From: an uncultured Holophagaceae bacterium
Lineage (GTDB): Bacteria; Acidobacteriota; Holophagae; Holophagales; Holophagaceae
Assembly (NCBI GenBank): GCA_903937385.1
Contig: CAIZZF010000008.1
Location: 248,001 to 312,000 of the forward strand
Direction: 5' to 3'
Length of the DNA: 64,000 nt
Shown here: positions 27,375 through 36,598 of the stretch, piece by piece
Position numbering within the stretch: the stretch's first letter is position 1
Layout of the letters: the number at the start of each line of letters is the position of its first letter
Notes under the pieces: model-generated
Databases searched by the model: none
The model's input: the letters and a program-made list of their open reading frames with translations, nothing else
What the model was told of the DNA's origin: nothing
Translations under genes and position numbers: made by a program

Positions 27375-30207
27375 ATGGTGCAGCGCTGGAAAGCCGTCAT
27401 GGCATGGGTGATGAACGATCCAGCCCAGCCCCTGGAGAAGCAGTTCTTCCAGGGGCTCTGCCTGCTGGGGGGGGGCGCTGACCCTGTTCGTAGTCCTTCC
27501 AGTGAACCTGCTCCAGCACCTGAGTCCCTGGGTCAATTGGCTTCTCATCCCCCCGGCGCTTGGCCTGCTGGGTCTGGCCTGGGCCGCCCGGCGGGGGCAC
27601 TACCACCGAGTAACCGCCCTGGTGTTGATCATCGTGGGCTTGGATCTGGTCTGGTTTCCCAATGGCGGCTCCCAGGGCAGCATCGGGCTCTACTTCGTCA
27701 CCCCTGCACTCTTCCTGGTAGTCGTCTTCAAGGGGGCGGCCCGCATCGCGGGGTTCCTCATCCTGGTTGGGAACATCATTGGCCTGCACTTGGCAGAAAC
27801 AGCCTGGCCGGGCCTGGCCCATTCCTTCACGCCGATTGACCGGTTGATCGATCTATCTACGGGCTACCTCCTTAGCCTGCTCGTCAGTTCCCTGATGATG
27901 TGGGTGATCCTGACGGGGTTTTACCGGGAGAAGGAGCGAATCACTGAATCCGAACACCTCTACCGGGATTTGCTGAACAGCCAGGGTGAGGGCTTCGGTA
28001 TGGTAGACGGAGACGAGCGCTTTCTGGTGGTGAACCCGGTGGCCGAGGAAATCTTCGGCCTGGCCCCGGGCCAACTCGTTGGCCGTAGCCTGCTGGAGTT
28101 TGTGCCACTCGAGCAACACGGGGAGGTCCGCCGCCAGACAACCCTGCGCAGGAACGGCGCGCACAGCACCTATGAGATGAAGATTCGCCGGGGTGACGGT
28201 GTCCTGCGGACCCTGATGGTCACCGCCACGCCCAGGCCCAGCGACGGCAGTGCCCCACTCCAGATAATCGGCGTCTTCCGGGACATCTCCGAGCGAAAAG
28301 AGGCCGAAGCGCGGCTCCTGGAGAGCGAGGAAAAGTTCCGAACTTACATCGAGCAGTCCATCGATGTCATCTTCACGCTAGATGCCCAGGGGGTATTCCT
28401 CTTTGCATCCCCCGCCTGGGAGCGGCATTTCGGCTACCCAGTCAGAGAGATCCTAGGCAACCCCTTTGGCCGGTTCGTGCATCCGGAGGATCTCGAGCCC
28501 TGCTTCGATTACCTGATACGGGTTCTTTCTGCCGGACAGAGCGAAACAAGTCCTCCCTATCGAGTCCGACGCGCAGATGGTTCCTGGCGCTGGTTCATGG
28601 CCAACGGAAGCCGCATCTCCCTCCCGGACACCGAACCGAGGTTCATGGGAGTGGCCCATGACATCACTGAACGCAAGGAGGCCGAGGAGGCGCTCAAGGC
28701 GAGCGAGGAACGCTACCGGGCTCAGTTTGACCGGGCCAGCGAAGGAATCTTCACCCTTTCCCCTGACGGCGCCTTGCTCGAAGTCAATGAAGCCATGGCC
28801 CGCATGCATGGCTACACCATCGAGGAGATGCTTCGCTTGAACCTGAAGGACCTGGACAGTCCCGCCTCCTCGGAACTGGCCCCCGGTCGGATGTTGCGGC
28901 TATTAGCTGGAGAGGCTCTCACCCTAGAAGTGGAGCACCGCCACAAGGATGGCCATGCCTTCCCGTTGGAGGTCTCAGCCAGTCTGGTCACCGTTGGCGG
29001 AAAGCAGACCATTCTTTGTTTCCATCGCGACATTTCCGAGCGCAAGCAAGCCGAAGAGACCAATCACCTGCTGGTTCAGGAGAAGCATCAGGCCCAAAAA
29101 ATGGACAGCCTTGGCAGCCTGGCCGGTGGCGTAGCTCATGATTTCAACAACATGCTCGGGGGCATCATGGGCTACGCGGACCTGATGCTTGCCGGAGAGG
29201 CGGACCCAAAACGGCAGAAATACCTCCGCTCCATTCTCGCGGCAGCCTCCAGATCGGCGGAGCTCACGCAGAAGCTCCTGGCCTTTGGTCGCCGGGGAAA
29301 GAATATCGTCGAAGCGATCGATCTTCGCTTCATGGTGAACGAGTGCCTGAGCATCCTTCGGCCCTCCATGAATCCGGAGGTGAACGTGGTGATCGCCATG
29401 GAGGAGTGTCCGATTGTAGATGGAGATCCCTCGCAGATTCACCAGGTGTTGGTGAACCTTCTTCTCAATGCAATTGAAGCCATGCCCGCGTCCGGCACCC
29501 TGACCATCACCTCCCGCGCCATGGAAGTGGATGGCTCCTGGTCATCTGAACCGAGTATCACGTCAGGAACCTACGCGGAACTCCTCGTATCCGATACGGG
29601 AATGGGCATGACCGAGGACATCAGGCAGCGTGTGTTCGAGCCCTTCTTCACTACCAAGAAGACATCGGGATCTTCGGGTACGGGGCTGGGTCTGTCCACA
29701 GCCTATGGGATCATTCATGCCCACCGTGGGGCCATTTCTGCGGATTCTATCCTTGGGAAAGGGAGCACATTCCGGGTGCTGTTGCCAAAGGGAATCCTCA
29801 CCGCCGAAAAGGGCGCGGCCCCGATGGCGGTGGCCCAAGGCAAGGGGATGGTGCTGCTCGTCGAGGATGAGCCCATTCTCAGAGACCTGGGCACGACCAT
29901 TCTGGAATCATTGGGCTATGAGGTGCTAGCCGCTGCGGATGGCGTGGAAGCGGTCGAAACCTATCGGGAGCACCACGCTCGCCTTTCCGTCATCCTCCTT
30001 GACCTGAAGATGCCCCGGATGGATGGACGAGGAGCCTTCCTGGAGATCCAAAAGATCAACCCCACGGTGCCAGTGATCATATGCACGGGGTATGGGGAGA
30101 ACGAAGAGGTCCAGGACCTCCTTACCCGCGGTGCCGCAGGGATGCTGGCCAAGCCCTACCAGGTGGCTACCTTGGCAGCAACCTTGAGGCAGGTCGCCCC
30201 AGGCTAA
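27375..30207 (+). CDS. membrane hybrid histidine kinase, frameshifted at a G9 run near its start
   Basis: The true N-terminus appears to begin at the ATG at 27375 (MVQRWKAVMAWVMNDPAQP). That frame breaks at nine G (27467-27475). With eight G it would read on as LLGGALTLFVVLPVNLLQ and join the long frame that ends at 30207. If the sequence is right, only a GTG at 27502 would start the 901-residue form. Six hydrophobic segments (about the first 170 residues) form a MASE-like membrane sensor. Three PAS domains follow, then H-box GVAHDFNNML, ATPase (DTGMGMTED, FEPFFTTK, GTGLGLS) and a receiver (LLVEDEP, LLDLKMPRMDG, LAKPYQ). A hybrid phosphorelay kinase. Confidence 0.88.
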
Positions 30208-30516
30208 TGGAATCGCCCATAATCGCCGCCTGACCCTCGCCCGCAGTCTCATCCTTGTTCGCTGCTATCGGCCAGATGTTCGGAACCAATCAACCGTAAC
30301 CATGCCCTTCGGAGGGCAGTAGGCTGACGTTCTCCCCCTAAATGAGTCCAGAGATTCCGGTTCATGGGTCAGTGGCGCTGTGTGCGCGATACACGCCATT
30401 CCATTTTATTGATATTTTTTGCCTTACTTAGATGCCGCAAGAACGGACAGATTATGATTCCTGTCCCGGACAGCTTTTCCTTCAGGACACACGGGACTGC
30501 TCTTTCCACGGCTCTG
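30208..30516. other. intergenic region between convergent genes
   Basis: About 310 bases between the hybrid kinase stop and the acetyltransferase stop, relatively AT-rich around 30397-30430. I see no gene, hairpin with a T-tract or repeat that I can support. Confidence 0.4.
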
Positions 30517-31032
30517 TCAGGCCAGTCGCTTCTCATAGCACCGGAAGCGCAAGCCGGGCCTGAACCCAAGGCCGATCTCGCCCGCGAAGGCATACCCAAG
30601 CTTCGGGAACAGCTTCTGGGTCGCTTCGTTCCGGGCGTTTGTGTCCAGCCGCAGCACCCGGATCCCGCGCTCCAGGGCCACGGCCTCGGCCTGGCGCATC
30701 AGCGCCGTGGCTACTCCGCTCCCCTGGAAGTCCGGATCCACGGCCAATCGGTGGACCACCACCGCCAGTTCCGTGAGGTCCCAGCCGACTTCGGCGTATT
30801 CAGGTTCCTGGTCCGTGGTGATGGCGGCCACGCCTGTGATACGCCCTTCATCCTCGGTGACCCACAGCTGAGCCAGGGTCATGTCACGCCCGAACACTTC
30901 CGGATTCGGGTAGCTGTCATCCCATTGGAGGTTGCCGCTGGCCCTCATGGCCGGCACCACACGGCGGATGATCGCCATGATCCCTCGAAGGTCCTCCTGC
31001 TTCGCAAGTCGTAATCGAGGCGATGGCTGCAT
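30517..31032 (-). CDS. GNAT-family N-acetyltransferase
   Basis: 171 residues from the ATG at 31032 (MQPSPRLRLAK); an ATG at 31047 five codons upstream is equally possible. The GNAT fold is visible: first strand/helix (LRLAKQEDLRGIMAIIRRV), beta4 (LAVDPDFQGSGVATALM) with the acetyl-CoA pyrophosphate loop QGSGVA, and the C-terminal 'LDTNARNEATQKLFPKLGY'. It transfers acetyl from acetyl-CoA to an unknown amine. Divergent from the molybdenum hydroxylase genes. Confidence 0.9.
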   Translation of the reverse strand: MQPSPRLRLAKQEDLRGIMAIIRRVVPAMRASGNLQWDDSYPNPEVFGRDMTLAQLWVTEDEGRITGVAAITTDQEPEYAEVGWDLTELAVVVHRLAVDPDFQGSGVATALMRQAEAVALERGIRVLRLDTNARNEATQKLFPKLGYAFAGEIGLGFRPGLRFRCYEKRLA

Positions 31033-31162
31033 GTCGGGTCGTCCCATCCATGGTTCGAAAATCGTGTGGCGGGTTCCAGCATATCGAATGCCGCGAAGCC
31101 CCCCCCTTCCGGGTTTACCATGGGGCCTTCCCGCAGCCTGCACTCGCCCCCGGAGGTCCCCG

Positions 31163-31639
31163 ATGGACGCCACTGTCTCCTTCGTCCTGAACGGCAAACC
31201 CGTCACCGTCACCAGCCCCCGCGACCGGATGCTGGTCTGGGTGCTCCGCGACGAGCTGGGCCTCACGGGCACCAAGGTGGGCTGCGAGGCCGGGCTCTGC
31301 GGGGCCTGCACGGTGCTTGTGGACCATGAGGCCGTGCTCTCCTGTTCCACGGCGCTGGGCGACGTGGCCGGGAAGGCGGTCCTGACCATCGAGGGCCTGG
31401 CCATCGACGGGAAGCTGGACCCGGTGCAGGAGGCCTTCCAGGACCACCACGCCTTCCAGTGCGGCTACTGCACCTCCGGGATGATCATGGCCGCCTGGGC
31501 CTTCCTGAAGAAGCAGCCCAGGGCCACCCGAGCCGAGATCATCGCGGCCATGGAGGGGAACATCTGCCGCTGCGGGGCCCACGTGAGGATCCTGGATGCG
31601 GTCGAATCGGTGGGCAAAGCCACGGGAGGTGTGCGATGA
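31163..31639 (+). CDS. (2Fe-2S)-binding subunit of a molybdenum hydroxylase
   Basis: 158 residues from the ATG at 31163, with GGAGG upstream. The plant-type ferredoxin cluster is ligated by Cys41, 46, 49 and 61 (GCEAGLCGACTVLV). The second cluster has CGYC and CRC motifs (FQCGYCTSG, NICRCGAH). Small subunit of the xanthine dehydrogenase/isoquinoline-1-oxidoreductase (IorA-like) family, passing electrons from the molybdenum site. It overlaps the large-subunit gene by ATGA. Confidence 0.95.
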   Translation: MDATVSFVLNGKPVTVTSPRDRMLVWVLRDELGLTGTKVGCEAGLCGACTVLVDHEAVLSCSTALGDVAGKAVLTIEGLAIDGKLDPVQEAFQDHHAFQCGYCTSGMIMAAWAFLKKQPRATRAEIIAAMEGNICRCGAHVRILDAVESVGKATGGVR

Positions 31640-33726
31640 GAAGGCGGTCCTTCCTCCAGTCCGCCACGGCGGGCGCGCTCACCCTGTTCTTCACGACCCC
31701 CTCCGGCGCAGCGCCCATCGAGCCGACCCGGCCCGGCGCCTACCCCGAGGACTTCAACGCCTTCCTGAAGATATCGGCCGACGGCCGCGTGGGCTGCTTC
31801 GTGGGGAAGACCGAGCTGGGCCAGGGCGCCATGACGGTGCTGGCCATGCTCGTCGCCGAGGAGCTGGAGCTGGATCCGGCTCAGGTGGACATGCTGTTGG
31901 GTGACACGGACCTCTGCCCCTGGGACCTGCCCACGGGCGGCTCCCTCACCATGTGGCACACGGCCCCCGTCCTCCGGGGCGCCGCCGCTGAGGCGCGGGC
32001 GGTGCTGCTGGGCCTGGCGGCCAAGGCCCTGGGCGCCCCGGCCGCCGACCTGACCCTGAAGGACGGCGCCATCTGGGTGAAGGCGGCCCCCACGCGCCGC
32101 ACCACCTTCGGCGCGCTGGTGCAGGGCCGGAAGATGGCGCGGCACCTGGGCAAGGTCAAGCCCAAGCCCCTGTCTGAATGCACCGTGCTCGGGCGCCGCG
32201 TCCCCCGCAAGGACGCCCTGGCCAAGGTCACCGGCGCCGCCAAGTACGCCGGCGACCTGCGCCTGCCCGGCACGCTCCACGCCTGCATCCTGCGGCCCCC
32301 GGCCCAGGGCCAGAAGCTGACCACCGCGGACACGGCGGCCGCCGAGCGGGTTCCCGGCGTCCGCATCGTGCGGGATGGCACCCTCCTGGCCGTGCTCCAC
32401 GCCCAGCCCGACACCGCCCGCAAGGCCCTCGCCCTGGTGAAGGGCACCTTCGAGGGGACCGAACCCGACGTGGACGACGTGCGCATCTACCAGTACCTCG
32501 TGGACAAGGCGGCGCCCGGACAGCGCGTAATGATCGCCCGCGGCGATGTGGCTGCCGGGGAGAAGCGGGCCGCCACCGTGGTGGAGGGGGAGTACCGCAA
32601 CGCCTACGAGGGCCACGCCACCCTCGAGCCCCACACCTCCGTCGCCCAGTGGCAGGAGGGCCGCATGACGGTGTGGGCCTCCAATCAGTCTCCGTTTGTC
32701 TTCCGGGATTCCGTGGCTGAGGCGCTCAAGCTGGACAAGGACAAGGTCCGCATCATCACCCCGTTCGTGGGGGGTGGCTTCGGCGGCAAGCTCGTGGCCC
32801 CCGCGGCCGTCGAGGCCGCCCGCATCGCCCGGCAGGTCCCCGGCGTGCCCATCCAGGTGGCCTGGAACCGGGAGGAGGATTTCCTCCTGGACGGCTACCG
32901 GCCGGCCGCCGTGGTGAAGATCCGCTCGGGCCTGGACGCCGGGCGCGGTGCCATCACCTTCTGGGACAACATCGCGGCCGGCGTCTCCCAGGGCGAGGCC
33001 GAGTTCGCCTACGACATGCAGACGAACCGGTACCAGGCTCCGGCTGTCCCGGACCTCCACCCGCTCAAAGTCGGCGCCTGGCGTGCCCCCAACGCCCACA
33101 CCAATGCCTTCGCCCGGGAGTGCCAGCTGGACGCGCTGGCCGCCAAGGCCGGCCTGGATCCCGTGACCCTGCGCCGCCGCCTCGCCAACGACCCCCGGCT
33201 GCTCCGCCTCCTGGACCTGGCCCTGGAGGCCTTCGGCTGGGAGCCCGCCCCCGGACCCACGGGCCGGGGCATCGGCCTGGCCTGCGGCGCCTGGCGCCAG
33301 GCCCTGGTGGTGGCCGTGGCCGAGGTGGCCGTGGACAAGGCCACCGGCAAGGTCCAGGTGCTGCGCTTCCTGGAGGCTGTGGACGTGGGCCTCGTGGTGA
33401 ACCCCGACGGGGCCCGCCAGCAGGTGGAGGGCGCCATCACCATGTGCATCGGGCAGGCCCTCAGCGAGGAGATCCACTTCAAAGGCGGCCGCATCCTCAA
33501 CAAGAACTTCGACACCTACCTCCTGCCACGCTTCTCGGCCATCCCCCGCATCCAGGTCGTCTTCGCGGATAGCGGCACCTCGACCACCCAGGGCATCGGC
33601 GAGCCGCCTGTGGTGCCCGTGGCCGCGGCCCTGGCCAACGCCGTCTTCGACGCCACCGGCGCCCGGGTGACCCACGTGCCCTTCACCCCCGAGCGGGTCC
33701 TCGAGGCCCTGAAGCGCGTGCCTTGA
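31636..33726 (+). CDS. molybdopterin-containing large subunit, IorB-like
   Basis: 696 residues; ATG at 31636 overlaps the previous stop. The N-terminus RRRSFLQSATAGALTLFF is a Tat-type signal with an RR pair. It has the molybdopterin dehydrogenase repeats (KTELGQGAMTVLAMLVAEEL; DLPTGGSLTMWHTA), a GGGFGGKL cofactor loop, and near the C-terminus IGEPPVVPVAAALANAV, with the catalytic Glu of this family (Glu in GEPP). No flavin subunit and no XdhC-like maturation chaperone is in the window. It probably oxidises an aldehyde or N-heterocycle in the periplasm. The substrate is not deducible. A response regulator follows 14 bases on. Confidence 0.93.
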   Translation: MRRRSFLQSATAGALTLFFTTPSGAAPIEPTRPGAYPEDFNAFLKISADGRVGCFVGKTELGQGAMTVLAMLVAEELELDPAQVDMLLGDTDLCPWDLPTGGSLTMWHTAPVLRGAAAEARAVLLGLAAKALGAPAADLTLKDGAIWVKAAPTRRTTFGALVQGRKMARHLGKVKPKPLSECTVLGRRVPRKDALAKVTGAAKYAGDLRLPGTLHACILRPPAQGQKLTTADTAAAERVPGVRIVRDGTLLAVLHAQPDTARKALALVKGTFEGTEPDVDDVRIYQYLVDKAAPGQRVMIARGDVAAGEKRAATVVEGEYRNAYEGHATLEPHTSVAQWQEGRMTVWASNQSPFVFRDSVAEALKLDKDKVRIITPFVGGGFGGKLVAPAAVEAARIARQVPGVPIQVAWNREEDFLLDGYRPAAVVKIRSGLDAGRGAITFWDNIAAGVSQGEAEFAYDMQTNRYQAPAVPDLHPLKVGAWRAPNAHTNAFARECQLDALAAKAGLDPVTLRRRLANDPRLLRLLDLALEAFGWEPAPGPTGRGIGLACGAWRQALVVAVAEVAVDKATGKVQVLRFLEAVDVGLVVNPDGARQQVEGAITMCIGQALSEEIHFKGGRILNKNFDTYLLPRFSAIPRIQVVFADSGTSTTQGIGEPPVVPVAAALANAVFDATGARVTHVPFTPERVLEALKRVP

Positions 33727-33740
33727 AGGGAGGCGACAGC

Positions 33741-34451
33741 ATGACCCAACCGGAAGCCCCCATCCGCGTGGCCGTGTGTGAGGATGACGACGACTACCGG
33801 GACATCCTGCTGTATGGCCTGAGAAAGCTGGGGCTGCAGGTGTTTGGCGTGTCGTCCTCGGAGGCCCTGGATCACCTGCTGGCCGAGCGCGAGGTGGATC
33901 TGGTGGTCCTGGATATCGGACTGCCAGGAGAGGACGGGTTCTCGGCGGCGGCACGCCTGCGGCAGGAGCGCCCCCACCTGGGCATCGCCATGCTCACGGC
34001 CCGAGTCATGGTCGAGGACCGCATCCGGGGGCTGAACCAGGGTGCGGACCTGTATTTCGTGAAGCCGGTGGATCTGGGCGAGCTGGCCGCGGCCCTCGCT
34101 AGCCTGCATCGGCGCCTCCTCACCAGCAAGACGAAGCCCCTCCGACCCTGGTACCTGGCCAAAGGCCGGGCCGTGCTGGAGACGCCCGATGGCGTGGCCG
34201 TCGCGCTCACCGAGCCGGAGCTGCAGCTCCTGGACCGCCTGCTGGCCACGCCCGGAACCACGGTGGAACGGACCGACCTCCTGCTGGCCCTGGGTTGGCC
34301 GCAGGACGACAAGGCCGATCACCGGCTGGCCACCGTCATCAGCCGGCTGCGCGCCAAGGTCAGCAGGGCCACACCGGCCTATATCCTGCCGCTCCGGGCC
34401 CGCCATGGCACGGGCTATGTGTTCGCGGTCGAAGAGCACCCCGCCCCATGA
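33741..34451 (+). CDS. OmpR-family response regulator
   Basis: 236 residues from the ATG at 33741, with AAGGGAGG before it. Receiver domain with acidic DDD at 16-18, phospho-acceptor Asp58 (LDIGLPGEDG), Thr in MLTAR and Lys in FVKPVD. Winged-helix DNA-binding domain in the C-terminal 100 residues (LTEPELQLLDRLLATPGTTVERTDLL, HRLATVISRLRAKV). It overlaps the following histidine kinase gene by ATGA, so the pair forms a two-component system. The tight spacing to the molybdenum hydroxylase genes suggests one transcript, and the regulator may control them. Confidence 0.93.
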   Translation: MTQPEAPIRVAVCEDDDDYRDILLYGLRKLGLQVFGVSSSEALDHLLAEREVDLVVLDIGLPGEDGFSAAARLRQERPHLGIAMLTARVMVEDRIRGLNQGADLYFVKPVDLGELAAALASLHRRLLTSKTKPLRPWYLAKGRAVLETPDGVAVALTEPELQLLDRLLATPGTTVERTDLLLALGWPQDDKADHRLATVISRLRAKVSRATPAYILPLRARHGTGYVFAVEEHPAP

Positions 34452-36448
34452 CGGGTCTCCTGCGCTGGGCGCTGGCCGCAATCCTTGGCCTCAGCGCCTG
34501 GGCCGCCGAGCCCCTCGACCTGGGCCACCTCAGCCGGCAGCCGCTGGCTGGGCACCTTGAGATCCTGACCGGCCGCTCAGCGGCCACCCTGGACGAGGCC
34601 CTCCAGGCGGCTGCGGCAGGCGGGTTTCACCCCCTGCCGGGTAATGCCAGCCGAGGCTATGTCAACGAGGCGGTCTGGCTTCGCTTCGCCGTGCAGGTGC
34701 CAGTCACCTCCCCCGCCGAAGCCTGGCTAGAGGTCAGTCCCAGCTTCCTGCATGAGGTCACCCTGTTCGTGCCGCAACCCGGGGGCGGCTACGGGACCAC
34801 CACCGCAGGGGCCCTGCAGCCCTTTGCCTCACGCCCGATCGCCTACCGGAACCCCGTGTTCCGGTTGGGGGGGCCTGACCAACCCCTACCTGGGCCCATG
34901 GCCACCTGCTACCTGCGGGTGCGCAGCCAGAGCGCCCTGGTGGTGGAACCCACGCTGTGGAGCCCCCAGGCTTTCAGTGAGGCCAAGGCCAGGGAAGGCC
35001 TGCTCTTCGGGGGCTTCTTCGGCATCGCCTGCATCATCATGCTGGCGAACCTCATCTACTGGGTGCGACTGCGCGAGCCCATCCAGCTGCTGTACGCCGC
35101 CTACCTGTTGTCCATGATTCTCCTGTTCGCCGGCACCGAAGGTTACGCCGCCCAGGTCCTGTTCCCCGGTATGGCCAGGGCGACCGCGCTGCTCATCCCC
35201 ATCACCATGGCGTTCCAGCCCTGGTTTGCCGTGACGCTGTTTTCGGCCCTCACCGCCTTCGGGAAGCTCCTGCCACGGGTGGACCGGGCCTATCGGGCGC
35301 TCGGCTTCGGCCTCTCCGCCCTGGCCCTCCTCGCAACCTTGCTGGGCCATTACTACGCCGTGGCCCCCTTCCTGAGCCTGGCCATCCTGCTCCTGCTGCT
35401 GGGCAACTTCGGATTGACCCTCGCCTTGCTCCTGCGCCGCCAGCGCGCCGCCTGGCTCTATCTGCTGGCCTTCGGTCCCTACGTGCTCGGCGCCCTCCTC
35501 CGTTTGTCCCGGAACCTGGCCTGGCTCCCCGGTGGGTTCCTGGGGGAACACGGCATGCACCTTGGCGCCCTCTTTCATTTCTGTTTGATGAACCTGCCCC
35601 TGGCCGACCGGCTGGCGGACCTCAAACGCGAACGCGATCAGGTCATCCTGGCGGCCCAGCAGGCTGCGACGGAGCACCACCAGGAGCTGGAACACCGCGT
35701 CGACCAGCGGACCCTCCAGCTGCAGGAGGCGCAGGCCCGGTCCATGGTCGCGCTGGAGCAGGAACGCCAGGTGGTGGCCGAACAGCGCCAGTTCCTGGCC
35801 ATGGTCTCGCACGAATTCCGCACCCCGCTCGCCGTGATCGATGGCGCGGCCCAGGTGGTTCAGATGGCTGCCGCCAGCGATCCGGAGGAGGCGGAGGCCC
35901 GTGCCGGAGTCATCCAGCGCAGCGTGCAGCGCCTAACGCGCCTGCTGGACACCTGGCTCACTGCGGACCGCATCAAGTCTGGGTTGCATGGCCTGCGGCT
36001 GGAACCCGTTGCCCTACCCGAACTCCTGGCCGAGCTCATTCATGGCAAACAGAACACCCTGCGGGAGCGGGTGATCCGCATGCAGCTCGGAGCTCTGCCC
36101 CCCACCTACACCTGCGATCGTGACCTGCTGGGCGCGGCCCTCCAGAACCTGCTTGCCAACGCCCTGAAGTATTCCCCCGAGGACAGCCCCATCGAGGTGC
36201 GGGGGCGGGTGCAGGACGGCTGGCTTCACCTGGAGATCGCCGACCAGGGCCGCGGCATTCCCGCCGACCAGCTGGCCCAGATCGGCCAGCGCTACTTCCG
36301 GGGGCGCAACACCGGGACCACCCCGGGGCTGGGTCTCGGCCTGGATCTGGTGCGAACCATCGCCACCCTGCACGGGGGTCGCCTGGACCTGGAGAGCGTC
36401 GAGGGTCAGGGCACCACGGCCCGGCTGGTGCTGCCCTGCGGGGCTTGA
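34448..36448 (+). CDS. 7TMR-DISM sensor histidine kinase
   Basis: 666 residues from the ATG at 34448, overlapping the regulator stop by ATGA. A signal peptide (MTGLLRWALAAILGLSAWAAEP) leads to a periplasmic 7TMR-DISMED2-type beta domain (GYVNEAVWLRFAVQV, PSFLHEVTLFVPQ). Seven hydrophobic helices (about 195-390) follow, then a coiled coil and the kinase: H-box MVSHEFRTP (His454), N-box LQNLLANALKYSP, G1 DQGRGIP and G2 GLGLGLDLV. The membrane-sensor architecture implies an extracytoplasmic ligand, perhaps a carbohydrate-type molecule as inferred for the DISM family. Partner of the OmpR-type regulator. Confidence 0.93.
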   Translation: MTGLLRWALAAILGLSAWAAEPLDLGHLSRQPLAGHLEILTGRSAATLDEALQAAAAGGFHPLPGNASRGYVNEAVWLRFAVQVPVTSPAEAWLEVSPSFLHEVTLFVPQPGGGYGTTTAGALQPFASRPIAYRNPVFRLGGPDQPLPGPMATCYLRVRSQSALVVEPTLWSPQAFSEAKAREGLLFGGFFGIACIIMLANLIYWVRLREPIQLLYAAYLLSMILLFAGTEGYAAQVLFPGMARATALLIPITMAFQPWFAVTLFSALTAFGKLLPRVDRAYRALGFGLSALALLATLLGHYYAVAPFLSLAILLLLLGNFGLTLALLLRRQRAAWLYLLAFGPYVLGALLRLSRNLAWLPGGFLGEHGMHLGALFHFCLMNLPLADRLADLKRERDQVILAAQQAATEHHQELEHRVDQRTLQLQEAQARSMVALEQERQVVAEQRQFLAMVSHEFRTPLAVIDGAAQVVQMAAASDPEEAEARAGVIQRSVQRLTRLLDTWLTADRIKSGLHGLRLEPVALPELLAELIHGKQNTLRERVIRMQLGALPPTYTCDRDLLGAALQNLLANALKYSPEDSPIEVRGRVQDGWLHLEIADQGRGIPADQLAQIGQRYFRGRNTGTTPGLGLGLDLVRTIATLHGGRLDLESVEGQGTTARLVLPCGA

Positions 36449-36489
36449 ACGCGCGGGCCCGGCGGCCCAGAGAGCCCTCCTGAAATCGA

Positions 36490-36541
36490 CCAGGGCTGAA
36501 CCGTCCAGATGGGCGCAGGCCCGGGGACGGTTCAGCCCTGG
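36490..36541. terminator. inverted repeat between convergent genes
   Basis: Arms of 17 bases (CCAGGGCTGAACCGTCC at 36490-36506 and its complement at 36525-36541) with an 18-base loop. It lies 42 bases after the histidine kinase stop and about 58 bases before the end of the convergent InlB-repeat gene. A bidirectional terminator is likely. There is no strong T-run. Confidence 0.6.
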
Positions 36542-36598
36542 AATCAACAGCGTGCTGCCCTTTCGGGTGGCAGTGCTGGTGAGTGGGGAAGAGGGTTG

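Noticed and set aside
31465-33954. Minus-strand open frame of 829 codons
   Set aside because: Antisense of the molybdenum hydroxylase genes; no domains, high Gly/His/Arg.
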